Assembly (NCBI GenBank): GCA_947471745.1
Contig: CANJKZ010000723.1
Coordinates: 8,314,501-8,378,500 of the forward strand
Length of the DNA stretch: 64,000 nucleotides
Source of the DNA: Closterium sp. Naga37s-1
Lineage: Eukaryota; Streptophyta; Zygnematophyceae; Desmidiales; Closteriaceae
Reading direction: 5' to 3'
Under the pieces are notes generated by a model. The model ran no database searches, was not told the origin of the DNA, and saw only the letters and a list, made by a program, of their open reading frames with translations. Below, piece after piece: positions 10,195 through 20,970 of this stretch; position 1 is the first letter of the stretch, and every line of letters begins with the position of its first letter. Made by a program: the position numbers and the translations under genes.

Positions 10195-11736
10195 ATGGCT
10201 CGTCGCATGGCGCTGTGCATACTCGCGCTCCTAACGGCCTCCACCTTCTCCTTGCACTGCAGCGCGAAATTTCTCTACGACCCACCTCCGGGCTTCACCG
10301 CGCCTCCCGATACCGTGCCGCTCCTCCCCCCTCCGGGGCCCAAGCTACCCGACCCAGACGTCGGCACCATCGCGAGCCTCGCCGACGTGTGCAAGGTCTG
10401 CACTTCTAAACCGTACACGCAGGACTGCATGGGCGACTTCACCGCGCGCTGCCTCAAAGCGCAGAAGATTTACCGCGAGAAAATCCTCGGCATACCCGAT
10501 AACATCTGCCATTGCTACCAGGCTATCGGCACTGAGCTTCTCGATTCCTGCCCCGGGGCCGTGAAGCAGCTCGCGTGGCTGGGCAATTGTGATAACTTCT
10601 GCTACTATGGCGTGCGCTGCCCGATTATTTTCGCGCTCTACAGCCTCGCGTCGCCCAAGTACGCCCGCCTCGCGCACGACAACAACCCCAACGCGCCGCA
10701 GCCGGCGGCACGCGGGTCCGCGCTCGTCGTCGTCAAATTCCGCATCGACCAGGCGGTCGGTCACGATATATGCTACCGGTTCTACCCGTCGGACGACTTA
10801 CCGGCCGTCAAGTCCGTCGTGCTCCACCACGCAACGATTTCGCAGACCGGAACAGCTTTGGTGAAACTGATGGCTTCTGGCAGCAGCCCGGCTAAGGCGT
10901 GCATTTCCGTGCAGCACACTCTAATTAAGGCCCTTAACGACAACTCGACGTCGTTCTACGTGCAAGTTAACACCGTCAGCGGCGTCGTTCGCGGGCAGCT
11001 GGTCGCGACGCCGCGGCTCATGACCGCCGCCACATCAGCCGAAGCTGGCGCGCGCTGCGGCGGAAAGCTCTGCATGGCTGTCGCTGACATGGCGTTTTCG
11101 CTCTATTCCGCCAAGTACCAGCTCAATTTCTCACGTGCCGTCGGCCCTCGCACCGCTGCGAACCTCGTTGCTGGTGGTAAGGGTCAGAAGGGAGGAAATT
11201 ACCTTGTGAGCTTTTACGGTCCCGGGAAAGCCGCAGTCAGCGATATGAACTCCGTGACTCCGGATCCTAATGCCATTCTCGAGGTTCTTAAAGACCCCCC
11301 CGCGCATTATCTGAACCTCTCCACCACCGGTCAGCCGACGGGTGCGCTTCGCGGCCAGCTGTCGGATTCGCTGACGGTTTTCGCCGTGCTGTATGGTTAC
11401 CAGGTGCAGCCACCGTCGGGGATTTCGGGAACGGGGGTGTTTCTCGCAAAGATCGGCGGAGGGGGCATCTGCTACGAGTTTCAGTTCCTTAACGTGCCGG
11501 TGCAGCCGACGTACGCTTACCTCCACCGCGCCACGTACTCGTCGCGCGGCCCAATCGTGTTGTCCACAACCCTCGAGATCAGCAACAAGATGAAGTGCTT
11601 GCAGGCTGATACCGAGCAGACGGGTTCGATTATTACGAACGCGGGAGAGTACTACGTGCAGGTTTACACGGAGAAGTTCAACAAGGGGCTGCTTCGCGGA
11701 CAGCTCTACGTCGCACCCGCACAGGTCGTGCAATAG
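10195..11736 (+). CDS. Secreted protein with Cys-rich N-terminus and three CHRD domains
   Basis: Single-exon ORF of 513 aa. Residues 1-24 form a signal peptide (MALCILALLTASTFSL core) followed by a proline-rich linker. Residues about 60-140 hold a compact Cys-rich region (CKVC, CHCY, CDNFCYYGVRC spacing). Three CHRD-type units follow at about 176-271, 295-391 and 398-508. Each has the family pattern of a hydrophobic strand start, a central LHHA or LHRA motif (two of three) and a closing RGQL (GVVRGQLVATP, GALRGQLSD, GLLRGQLYVAP). CHRD domains occur in chordin and in many bacterial and algal secreted proteins, where their ligand is unknown. The product is probably extracellular or in the cell wall. 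The gene has no introns, unlike most of its neighbours. Confidence 0.85.
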   Translation: MARRMALCILALLTASTFSLHCSAKFLYDPPPGFTAPPDTVPLLPPPGPKLPDPDVGTIASLADVCKVCTSKPYTQDCMGDFTARCLKAQKIYREKILGIPDNICHCYQAIGTELLDSCPGAVKQLAWLGNCDNFCYYGVRCPIIFALYSLASPKYARLAHDNNPNAPQPAARGSALVVVKFRIDQAVGHDICYRFYPSDDLPAVKSVVLHHATISQTGTALVKLMASGSSPAKACISVQHTLIKALNDNSTSFYVQVNTVSGVVRGQLVATPRLMTAATSAEAGARCGGKLCMAVADMAFSLYSAKYQLNFSRAVGPRTAANLVAGGKGQKGGNYLVSFYGPGKAAVSDMNSVTPDPNAILEVLKDPPAHYLNLSTTGQPTGALRGQLSDSLTVFAVLYGYQVQPPSGISGTGVFLAKIGGGGICYEFQFLNVPVQPTYAYLHRATYSSRGPIVLSTTLEISNKMKCLQADTEQTGSIITNAGEYYVQVYTEKFNKGLLRGQLYVAPAQVVQ

Positions 11737-12312
11737 GGTAACTTAGTAACCTCAATATTAATGACTCGTCGAGGGCTGGCGAAGGGCTACTGGTGGGGAA
11801 ACCATTGGGGCGTGTGGGTGGAGTCGATTACATGTCGGGAATATGGCTCGCGTCATCGTGGTTCGAGGCGCGCTGCCTGGGAAGAAACAGGGCTGACCTC
11901 GCTAGTACGGTTTATCCGTGCCAAGCATCGAGTGGCTAAATAGCTTGTGTCTCTATGCACTGTCAGGTTAATCCGAGCCTTCGTAGAGGTTAGGAATAAT
12001 AATTGTGCAACATATTTTGTGTAGCATGTCAATTATACCCCAGCTTAGTACCGCGTACCAGCATTTGACTTCACTCAGTTCTACCACACTGCACCAGTAC
12101 AGCTTTTTAAAAAAATGGCACTAGTACAGCTTTCAGAACAATTGTCACCAGTAGAGCTTTCAGAAAATTTGGCACCAGTAGTGCACGATCAAAGCAATGA
12201 ACTAGTATGGTGCTGGATTTTTAGGTACTGCTTCTATGGTGCTTGATTTGTAGGTACAACTGCTGCAATAGTGCTCGCTTTGCAAGTATGGCGCTAGTAC
12301 ACCTGCTTCAAG
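11737..12312. other. Intergenic with short degenerate tandem repeat
   Basis: No gene was found. Three to four degenerate copies of a unit containing CACCAGTACAGCTTT lie at about 12,090-12,185. Confidence 0.6.
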
Positions 12313-14157
12313 TCACGTTTCCCAATTTGGAGTCTTTTCACGCCGACACTTGTCCGTTGTATGAACCCTGTAGAAAAGCTCTGGCAGTACACGCTCGTCT
12401 GATTCTGTGCGCAGACGATGCCACACCAAACGCTCAACTGCTTCTAGTAGCGCCCACTCATGCTTGCTGCTGCTGCTGCTACTGTGCTTGCTGCTGCCGA
12501 GACGCCTGTGACCATCTGATGTGTCACTCGGACACCCATGACTGCTCCTCATTATTCCTGTTTCATTGCCTATTCCCGCATCCTGTGCCTGCTCTGCTGC
12601 CTTCCCTGAAGCTACGGCAGCAGCGGGTCTCCAACTTGTGACATTTGACCATATGGTACCAGAACTAGCTTCTTTCACGTCCAAATGACCGCTCCAGAAG
12701 GCTCGTCCTCCCCTTTCTCTCCTTTGCCCCAAGCCCTTTAGTACACTGCTCCTGCTGCTGACACCCACTGCCTTGAGAGAACTTTCCCTCCTTTCGGCTG
12801 CTGCGCAATCCCAAGCAACGGGCTCACAAGTAGCATTCTCAGCCAAAACATCAACAACAGCACTGGCACCAGCATCACTGCCAGTAGAAGCATCGGTGGC
12901 TGAAAACAGAACTGCTGAAGCAGCAGAAGTAGGCTCTTTAGCGTTATTTTCCACGCCTCGATTGCCGTCATGGCCGCTGCAGCTGCTCCTATCCTGGCTT
13001 CCCCTCCTATTCCTACTTCCGCTCCTGCCAATTCTGCTGCTGGTTGCATCGCTACCACTAGTCGCTGCTACGAGGTTGCTTATACCCAGCAAGCCCCCAG
13101 CGCCAGCATCAAACTCCTCACCGACCTCTAATCCCACCTCGCCCGCCAATTGACTACAGCCGTTGACACACCCCGCTTGTGGTTCAGGATTTCCGCTACA
13201 ATCTTTCTTACCAGAGACACTGCTGGTAGATACGCTCTGGTCCGCACTATTCCTTCTCCTGCGCCGAACAATAAACCCTTCTTCTCTAAACGCGTCGTCC
13301 TCCTCATCCTCCGAGCTATCGCTTCTGAATCTTCCCCCCACACGCAAATTGCGCGCGTAACAGTCGACCTCTATTTCCCCGACTTCCCCTCCGCGATCCC
13401 CGTCAACGGTCGCAGCCACGCGCCTCTCCTCATCCTCCGCATCGTCCATCTCCCCAACCACTTTTTCCTGCCACTCCAGCAGCAGCAGCGGCGTTTGCGG
13501 CCGGTCCCAGAAAACCTCGCTGCCTCCGTTAAGCTCGCCGCTCGCGCCGGCCGCATCGAAAGCGTCGGAGCTATCACGCGTGGACGAGAGGCCATAGCCT
13601 TCGTCACAACACGACAGAGAGAGCGAGCACGGGGAGGAGCAGGAGGAGGTGGCGTACGCTGGCGGAACGGACTGGCGGAAAATGGGCGCAGACATGGGGA
13701 TGACCGGGGAAGCGGAAGCGGAAGTGGACGAAGAGGGTATATGGTCAACTGGAAACGCTTCCCCGCAGCCCTGCCCGCAATTCTCAGCGCACCGCGCATT
13801 CGACGTAGCTCCCCGCGCGGAAGGGCCCATGATGCTTTCCGCCGACCCCTCCATTCTTCCGCGCGATCCCGCACCACCTGCACTCCTGCAGCCCGCCTTG
13901 TCACAAGAGTTACCATCTCCATGCGCAATTTCGCTAGGATGTTGTTCGCATCTCCGTTCGTCAACCGCGACGCATGCTGCTGTCTCCCCGTCCTGATTTT
14001 TGCCGCGGCTGTTGCGGCTGCGGAAGCGGCTCGCCTGCGCTTGCCGATGCGCGTTCGACTCGGCGGCGTGAGCGAAGATGTCGCGAAGGTCGTTCTTAAG
14101 CACGTGCGGCCGCGTGCTGAGCACGTGCCTTGCCGCTTTAGTTGCGTTAGCACCCAT
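12313..14157 (-). CDS. Unknown low-complexity, Ser/Ala/Glu-rich protein
   Basis: Single-exon ORF of 614 aa starting at an ATG at 14,157. I do not recognise it. The N-terminus is basic with a possible helix (LKNDLRDIFAHAAESNAHRQ). The middle is Ser/Gly/Asp-rich with an acidic cluster (SDSSEDEEDDAFREEGF) followed by RRRRR, suggestive of a nuclear protein. The most conserved-looking part is the C-terminal helix EWALLEAVERLVWHRLRTE, followed by ELFYRVHTTDKCRREKT. A 343-aa ORF on the opposite strand (13,150-14,181) competes. The minus ORF is preferred for its length, its upstream ATG and its ordered C-terminus. Confidence 0.55.
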   Translation of the reverse strand: MGANATKAARHVLSTRPHVLKNDLRDIFAHAAESNAHRQAQASRFRSRNSRGKNQDGETAACVAVDERRCEQHPSEIAHGDGNSCDKAGCRSAGGAGSRGRMEGSAESIMGPSARGATSNARCAENCGQGCGEAFPVDHIPSSSTSASASPVIPMSAPIFRQSVPPAYATSSCSSPCSLSLSCCDEGYGLSSTRDSSDAFDAAGASGELNGGSEVFWDRPQTPLLLLEWQEKVVGEMDDAEDEERRVAATVDGDRGGEVGEIEVDCYARNLRVGGRFRSDSSEDEEDDAFREEGFIVRRRRRNSADQSVSTSSVSGKKDCSGNPEPQAGCVNGCSQLAGEVGLEVGEEFDAGAGGLLGISNLVAATSGSDATSSRIGRSGSRNRRGSQDRSSCSGHDGNRGVENNAKEPTSAASAVLFSATDASTGSDAGASAVVDVLAENATCEPVAWDCAAAERRESSLKAVGVSSRSSVLKGLGQRRERGGRAFWSGHLDVKEASSGTIWSNVTSWRPAAAVASGKAAEQAQDAGIGNETGIMRSSHGCPSDTSDGHRRLGSSKHSSSSSSKHEWALLEAVERLVWHRLRTESDERVLPELFYRVHTTDKCRREKTPNWET

Positions 14158-15559
14158 GTCGCGCGCACCTACGCGGACTAATTCAATCTAGTTGCCTACT
14201 CCGATTTGCTACAATCCGTTACTGTTACCTGTTACACTATTTTCTAGATCATCCGCACTCGTAGACTGCAAACTAGCAGATCGGCTTCTCTCAATAACAT
14301 GTAGACGGCTCCAGTTCGTACTCCCCAGTTTGAGAACTCAATTGTTGAGATCCTCTGTTGAGCTTATTTTCCTGTCGTGGATGGACTCGACTTTTTCTGC
14401 GACCGTCAGCAAGTTCCTAACGTTGTTGGATCGGGGAAGAAGAGATCGTGGACTTATGCCTTCCTGATTGAAGATAGAAGACTCTGGGAAGCGAGGGAAG
14501 GGAGGATGGTGCAACAACCATCGCTGGAGCGGAGGAGACACGTGATAGCAAGAGAAACAGAAACCTTCTTGACAAGCCTGCTCGTGAAACAGTGCTTCCC
14601 CAAATTCCCAAGCTTCTTCAGAGAAACGGAATCTGGGCCGATTCATTTGACGATATTCTCGGAGCTGGCGAAACTAATAGCAGGTGACGACTTGTTGTCA
14701 CCATGTAACGAAACCATTGCGACATGACTTTGCATTGAACGATTGTCGTTCCTGTACCTTTCCATCCCTGGGGTTTGGGCGAAAAGTGCGGAGCGGACCC
14801 ATCCGCAACCGCGCAACTCTCGCGCGTACAGGCGCGTCGGCTGCTTTGACGCCCAGGGTCAGCGTGCTGCGAAAACAGGGTTACGCGTTGCGACCCTAAC
14901 GACCACCAGACGATCGAAACGGAATGCTGCGACCGGGCGGTCAAATCGTTGGTCGAGGTTTCGTCCACGGAATTATGGCGATGCACTGAAATCTGAAGAG
15001 TGACGCGTTCTGGCGATTTTCCGTTTTCTTGTCGCCAGGAGAAATCCGTCAGCCGCTCAGGCAAAGCCACCAGGGCGAGTCGCGCCGCCCTAGCCGGCAG
15101 CGCGGGTCAGACCTTCCGCACCGACGTCTCTGGTTCGGAATTCCGCGCCACTTTGGCGTCGCTAAGGTGCCAGAGCAACTGGCGTCAGTTCAAACGGTGT
15201 GGAGCCGAAGGCTAACTGCAGAGCGGTTCACTGGAGCTGTCATGACGGTCGATTCGCTCCCAAAACCGCCACCATTCAGTTGGTGATGACGCAATTTGAA
15301 GAATACGTGAGCTGGCGGGTCGAAGAACGCGAGCCTATGAACTTGGTCAGACCAACCTGTAATGCGGCGTGATTGACTCATCAGAGGATGATCTGGCAGT
15401 CCTTACCGCGATAGACAACCATAGCAAACCGAAAACCGTGGCGCAGGGCGGCTGCCATTTTGGACCCTACAAAGCAAATAAGTGGTTCTGTTCTATGCAG
15501 TGAGCCATATTTATCGCATGGTTCTATTAAAAATTTATTATACATACATGATAGAAACC
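14158..15559. other. Intergenic; no gene seen
   Basis: Mixed-composition sequence with short ORFs only. It carries none of the C/T-rich intron texture or exon copies seen in the genes. It must contain the promoter of the 12,313-14,157 gene and the 3' end region of the glycosyltransferase gene. Confidence 0.6.
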
Positions 15560-18500
15560 TTAATTGTATAATTCATGGGCAACCACAGAACCAAGAACAG
15601 CCAATCTAAGCATCTCTTCCCGATTATCCATGCCCTTCCAAAAATGCCGAACCATGCGCCCATCCGGGCCAGTGAGTTCCAAAAAGGGAACAATGACCAT
15701 GTTTTTGCGATAGAAGGCAGCCAATCGAGCAAGGCGACGTTGTTCCCAAGGGTGCTCCCATAGAGATTCACTTTCCTCTTGCTCCCTGTACCAAACACGC
15801 AATGCCTGAGAGATTGGGGAAGGCAAACACCACATGTGAAGGAGCAGAAAAGACTACACAGCCTTATACAAAGACATTATTGAACATAAACGTACAATGC
15901 ATTTTGCCCAAGAAGAGCGACACACCACTTAGGAATAGACTGCGCCAAAGCAGGCTTGTTACGCAATTGCCTCCAAGTGCAGAATTACCTGCCTAAAGCA
16001 ATGAGCGAAGCAGCAACGCCACATGGCTCACCTCAATCGCAGCAGCCGACCATCTCCACAAGGAGACTCCAGCATTGATGAACTGGAGACCAGCTTTGAA
16101 CAGTGCCTCTGCCTGGGCATGCGGGCACTGCGGTGACTGTTGTCGAGTCGACTCAAAAGCCACTACAGCTCACCTCAATCGCAGCAGCCGACCGTCTCCA
16201 GAGGGATACGCCAGCATTGATGAACTCGAGATCAGGGTTGAAAAGCGCCTCTGCTCGAGCATGCGGGTACTGCGAGTAACGGTCGTCCACGTTCCGGGGG
16301 AAGAGCGCAAAGACTGCATCCTTGTCGCCGTCGTCAGGCAGGAGGAGCGTGGCTGGGTCCCGAGGGAAATGCGTCTGGTTTACCAGACTAGCCCCGTAAT
16401 CCTTGGGTATCCAGTCGAAGTAGCCCTGCATGAGAAGTAATTGCATGATCCGATTGGAGAAAGGAATGCAAAAGGAGAGCAGACGACAGAAAGAGAGTTT
16501 GAATGCGTTGTTGAAGCCGAAAAGAACCAAGACAATGATTGAAAGTTGAAATCCAACGAGACAAAGAAGAATTGAGAAGAACTGACGTCGATTTGCAGCT
16601 GGGAGAGCCAGGATTCCACAGAGAGCTGGTGGGTGTTGAAGCGGAAGTAGGCGTCAGAGTCAATGCAGAAGGCCCACCGGCAGCAACACGTGAGCTGCTC
16701 CTGGATGAACAGCACCTGCGCAGCAGGCATGGCATCATACATGCCAGGGTTTAGGGTTATTCCTGAGTTGTTTGTTACGTTGAACCAGGAAGAGTGTTAA
16801 ACCGCTGGAGTGAATCCAGGAGTCGCCTGGCGACCCATACCATAGTGGGTTTGTTGGTTACCTTGAACCATGAAGAGTGTCGATCTTGTTGGTATTTTTT
16901 AGCCGACTCAAAAGTCAGCTCGACCACTACCATTTTAATTTTGTTTGTTACCTTGAACCATGAGGAGTGTCGATCTTGTTGGTACCGCGTGGGATCCATG
17001 ACAGCAAATCGGTACCCATGCTTGCGCGCATAAGCCCTTGAGGGGGAGAGGGACGGAGAGGGGAACGGAGGGAAAGGGGAGTGAAGGAGATGGGAGAGAA
17101 AAGGAGATGGAAATAGCAGCTGTAAATGCTGGGAGGATGGACTAAACTTAACTGCTCTGACACAGACGGGGGGGCCTTACGGAAGAGACACCAAGGAGAT
17201 ATGGAATGTGTATGCCTTATGGTCTGAACTAAGGGGGAGAGAATGACGGGTAGAAGAGGTCACATGGGACAAATCAGTTCGTTGCAGTCATCATTCATTT
17301 GGTACCATCGTTATCGATTGTCGAACGAATGCAATGTAGAGAAACCATGTGACGTTTGAGTCGACTCAAAATTCACCTCCATGCAATGTAGAGAAACCAA
17401 ACGACTCAAGCGAGCCAATCCCATTGCCTTGCACACTCTTCTGCTCTTTCCTCTGCTGCTTCCCTCTGCCAAACGCATCCTTCATTCTTCCACTTGCGTC
17501 TCCCTCCTTCCTCCGTTCCATCCTCGTGCCACTCACCGGTTGATAATCTTTGAAGCAGCCCAGTACGGCATGTTCTCCCCGTTCTCCTCCATGTAATTGT
17601 GAGGGTAGGAGGAACCAGAGTCAGGATCACGGCCATCTGATGAAGAGGAGGCGGAGGAGGCGGAGGAGGAGGGGTTGGAGAGGGGGGAGATGGGCCAGGG
17701 GCCTGCTATGTGGGAGGCGTTGAGTGAGCGATCGTCCACATAGAGAATGCAGCCTGGCAGGGGACGAGACTCGTACTCTGTGGTGGTGGTGAAAAAGGGA
17801 AAAAAAAAAACCGAAAAAAAGGGAAAAAAGGGATGGAGGAAAGGAGATGGGTATGCGAGGAACTTAGTGTGCGGGGACAGAGGCAGAAGCTCCAGCGAAA
17901 CAGCTTCAGCACGGGACTAGAGAGGCGGCGAGCTTGGGAGAGGGCCATTCAAAAGCAGTGGCATTCAGGGCCTGAGAGGGCCCACTCCAGCAAGCAGCAT
18001 GAGGTGAGGGGATCTTAAAAAGGAACCACAACTTTGCAAAGGAAAGCCATCTGACTCTGAAAAATAACATTCAATGGAAAGCTTTGAAGGCAGGCAGGCT
18101 GCCATTGCACATTCCACCCACCTTTGAGGCTGGCTGTGAGACGTGATAGTTCACGCAGTGTGGCTCGGTTTGACTTTTGAGTCAACCCAAAAGTCAACTC
18201 ATTTTGAGTTGATTCAAAAGTCCACCCACCTTTGAGGCTGGCTGTGAGACGTGATAGTTCACGCAGTGTGGCTCGGTTTGACTTTTGAGTCAACCCAAAA
18301 GTCAACTCATTTTGAGTTGATTCAAAAGTCCACCCACCTTTGAGGCTGGCTGTGAGACGTGATAGTTCACGCAGTGTGGCTCGGTTTGACTTTTGAGTCA
18401 ACCCAAAAGTCAACCCATTTTGAGTTGATTCAAAAGTCCACCCACCTTTGAGGCTGGCTGTGAGACGTGATAGTTCACGCAGTGTGGCTCGGTTTGACTT

Positions 18501-19764
18501 TTGAGTCAACCCAAAAGTCAACTCATTTTGAGTTGATTCAAAAGTCCACCCACCTTTGAGGCTGGCTGTGAGACGTGATAGTTCACGCAGTGTGGCTCGG
18601 TTTGACTTTTGAGTCAACCCAAAAGTCAACTCATTTTGAGTTGATTCAAAAGTCCACCCACCTTTGAGGCTGGCTGTGAGACGTGATAGTTCACGCAGTG
18701 TGGCTCGGTTGCTTGCCGCTGCTGACGCTGCCAGTATCCGCACTTGCTCCTGGAAACAGCTCCCATTCCCAGCCCACCGTACAGCACCATGCAGCACTCC
18801 CCATCCGTCACAGCAGCAGCATGCAGCACACCCCACCCATCACAGCATCATGCAGCACACCCAATCCATCACAGCAGCATGCACACACACAGGTAGGCTC
18901 ATGAGAAGATGCGTGCAGGTGAAAAGCAGGCGACAGGCGCGCGTGCGTGCCAGAGGGGACGCGAGAGCGCGGGAAATTGCACGAGTGAGTGAGGAGGTGA
19001 GTGGGAGGAGGGAGAATGAGAGAGAGGAAGGAACATCGAGAGGGAGAGGGCACGAGAAAGGGGAGGAGGAGAGGAGGGAAGGGGAGGGAGGAGATATTAA
19101 TAAGAAAGCGAAGCGGGGACGGGAAAGAGTGAATGGGGAGGGAAAGGGGGAAAGAGGTGGGAGGGGGGGGGGGGGGGGGCGGGGGGGGGGATAAGGGAGG
19201 CATAAAAGTCCATACGCGAAGGAAGCGGGGAGGATGGGTAGAGGAAAGAAGAAGAGAGGGGGATGTGGGGGGGGGGGGGGGGGGGAGGGGAGGAGGGTGG
19301 GGAGGAGAGGGTAGTAGGGGGGAGGAGGGGGGAATGGCGGGAAGAGAGCGGGAGAGTGTGTGTACTTGAGCGAGGATATCGAGCCAGCAGTGCACGATAA
19401 CCGCCACCGCCACCGCGCCTGCAACGGCCGCCGTTATAGCTGCTCCTGATCTGCCTCTCCGCCATGATCCCGCCGCTTCCACCGATCCCGCCGATCGGCC
19501 TGCTCCTAATATTCTCCAAATCCATCCTAGCCATGTCCATCCTGCTGACGTAAATGTTCCAAATGATCTCCGGGAATCGCTTCCATCCGCGTGTCTCGTT
19601 CGCACGAATGCACTGCTGAGTCGCGAGGCGATCCCGCGGATTCCGCCGCTAAACGCGGAAGTGATCGCCGCGTAGGTTGACTCGCCGGACCGTCTAATGC
19701 GTACGGAGCGGCGTTTACCGCGGGATGCTGACGGAATCTCCGACGTCGATCGCACTGACGGCAT
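15560..19764 (-). CDS. Golgi-type glycosyltransferase (GT34/GMA12-MNN10-like)
   Basis: Seven exons on the minus strand: 19764-19366, 18749-18662, 17777-17537, 17036-16952, 16715-16587, 16425-16174, 15805-15560. All have GT/AG borders and consistent phases; 479 aa. Exon 1 gives an Arg/Ser-rich cytosolic stretch and a single membrane anchor (AAITAAVAGAVAVAVIVHCW), typical of a type II Golgi enzyme. The catalytic part shows NRAYARKHGYRFAV, SSWFKVLFIQEQL and CIDSDAYFRF, the DSD being the expected metal/nucleotide-sugar motif, then FINAGVSLWRRS and WEHPWEQRRLARL. This order resembles GMA12/MNN10-type transferases. Donor and acceptor sugars cannot be told. The ATG at 19,764 follows an upstream open frame without ATG. 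Confidence 0.78.
16027..16165 (-). repeat. Copy of glycosyltransferase exon 6 end, joined by a palindrome
   Basis: The 3' half of exon 16425-16174 (sequence for FINAGVSLWR through the donor) is repeated at about 16,027-16,133. The imperfect palindrome GTCGAGTCGACTCAAAAGCC (about 16,143-16,162) lies between the two copies. Confidence 0.85.
16766..16905 (-). repeat. Two decayed copies of the end of glycosyltransferase exon 4
   Basis: The sequence for DRHSSWFK with its GTAAC donor is repeated at about 16,853-16,900 and, shorter, at 16,770-16,800. AGCCGACTCAAAAGTC follows at about 16,902. Confidence 0.8.
17331..17400. repeat. Short duplication flanking a TTTGAGTCGACTCAAA palindrome
   Basis: GCAATGTAGAGAAACCA occurs at 17,331-17,347 and again about 50 bp downstream. 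The palindrome at about 17,355-17,370 lies between the two copies, inside a glycosyltransferase intron. Confidence 0.85.
18117..18715 (-). repeat. 108-bp tandem array, six copies, of glycosyltransferase exon 2 end
   Basis: Each unit holds the sequence for NRATLRELSRLTASLK with its splice donor (AAAG|GTGGGTGG). Two palindromic motifs follow, one close to TTTTGAGTCAACCCAAAAG and one close to TTTTGAGTTGATTCAAAAG. Copies are almost identical, and only the copy at the upstream (18,749) end has the full exon. The period is about 108 bp and the array translates in one frame on the minus strand. Confidence 0.92.
18781..18897 (-). repeat. Degenerate 30-35-bp tandem repeat (CAGCATGCAGCACACCCC-like)
   Basis: About four copies lie in glycosyltransferase intron 1. 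Confidence 0.7.
19160..19285. repeat. Poly-G/poly-C runs
   Basis: G runs of about 17 and 19 bases separated by GA-rich sequence lie in glycosyltransferase intron 1. G-quadruplex formation is likely. Confidence 0.9.
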
Positions 19765-20970
19765 GGCTTTCGTTTCTCGCCGGGCTGTGTTCCTAACCAC
19801 TCTGAACCGTTCTCTGCCGGAAGTTACCCTTCCAAAAGTGATGGATGAATCTCTGACCGAATTTCTTTCTCAACTATCAACCCCGATCCGATGCTTGATT
19901 GGTTCTATCCATCGGCTCACTGGCTGTAACTCGCTGCGAGTGAAGCTGTTCACTGGATCTAGATGCACGATTCATACTCTATGCGTGCGAAGGATACAAG
20001 GCATCGCCTTTTCGTGCATAAAACGAGAGATCGAGAGGACGTAAGCACGAGGAGTCACCAGCTGCTTTCCTGGAGGTACTTGTAAAAGGCGTTTCTCGCA
20101 CAACATTTTCGTGTGCAGTTGTGGAATGTGTGTGCTTCTCTGGTCTGGTGCGGTGGCAGCAGGAAAAACTGCCGTTCGCATAATCAAACCTCCACGGTTC
20201 GTATGTAGAACTTAGAGGTACCTCTTGGTTTTCATGAGTTATAGGCATTTTAGTTCGCGCGTGTGCGGTGAGAATTTTAGCAGTTTAGACTTGAACGAGG
20301 GCGGGTGGTTTCTGGGTGAGGTTGCGACAACGACAACCACTAGGCTCCGATTTAATTACTTCGTTTTTGCGTAGAATGTGCAAGCCAACCAGAGTCTCTG
20401 TTATAATAATATTTTCACACATTTTTGAAACGTTGTACTAAGCTAAAACTATACGTCCCTGGATATATATTTTTTCATATATTGATCCACCAGCAGCGAT
20501 GACTGAATAATCGTTGTCATTGCATACATAAATATATGTGGATTTTTTATGCTCCTCCTACACGAAATATTTGATGCAGCTGCTACACGCAACTTTGTTT
20601 CATTCACAACAACCCGCACGGCATGCCGAATTCCGCATGACTCCACCCGTGCGTGGAGCTCAGAAAGAAAATCCGTCATTCCGTGTCTTGACTAGTCTCA
20701 TTCCGCCATTGCATCAGTTTATGCGGAGAAACTGCTCTAAACCAGGCTGGCACGTAACGCGTTTTGTCGATTCTGCGCTGGGAGAAAGGTTCATGCATCC
20801 ATCCCTCCATCCTCTTCGACGACCTCCACCTCCTTTCCGTGCTGCTTCTTCCCAAGCATACCTTTTAATAGAATCTCGCATAAACGCCTAGCATAGAAAG
20901 AAGTTTACATAGAAGCTCGCAAGTGTAAGCTTGCAAGGAATTTCGCAAAGAAGCTTGCAAGGGAGCTCGC
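19765..20970. other. Intergenic, divergent promoter region
   Basis: This stretch lies between the divergent glycosyltransferase and SAM/VPS13-like genes. The middle part (20,380-20,560) is AT-rich and contains ATATATATTTTTT-like sequence. No gene is supported. Confidence 0.6.

Noticed and set aside
13150-14181. 343-codon plus-strand ORF
   Set aside because: It is antisense to the longer minus ORF 12,313-14,157, has no recognisable domain and looks like a GC-rich shadow frame.
18117-18715. Regular 108-bp repeats resembling a CRISPR array
   Set aside because: Units are contiguous copies of an exon end plus palindromes, with no unique spacers and no cas genes, in a eukaryotic intron.
19160-19285. 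Gly-rich ORFs across the poly-G region
   Set aside because: Homopolymer artefact inside an intron of the glycosyltransferase gene.
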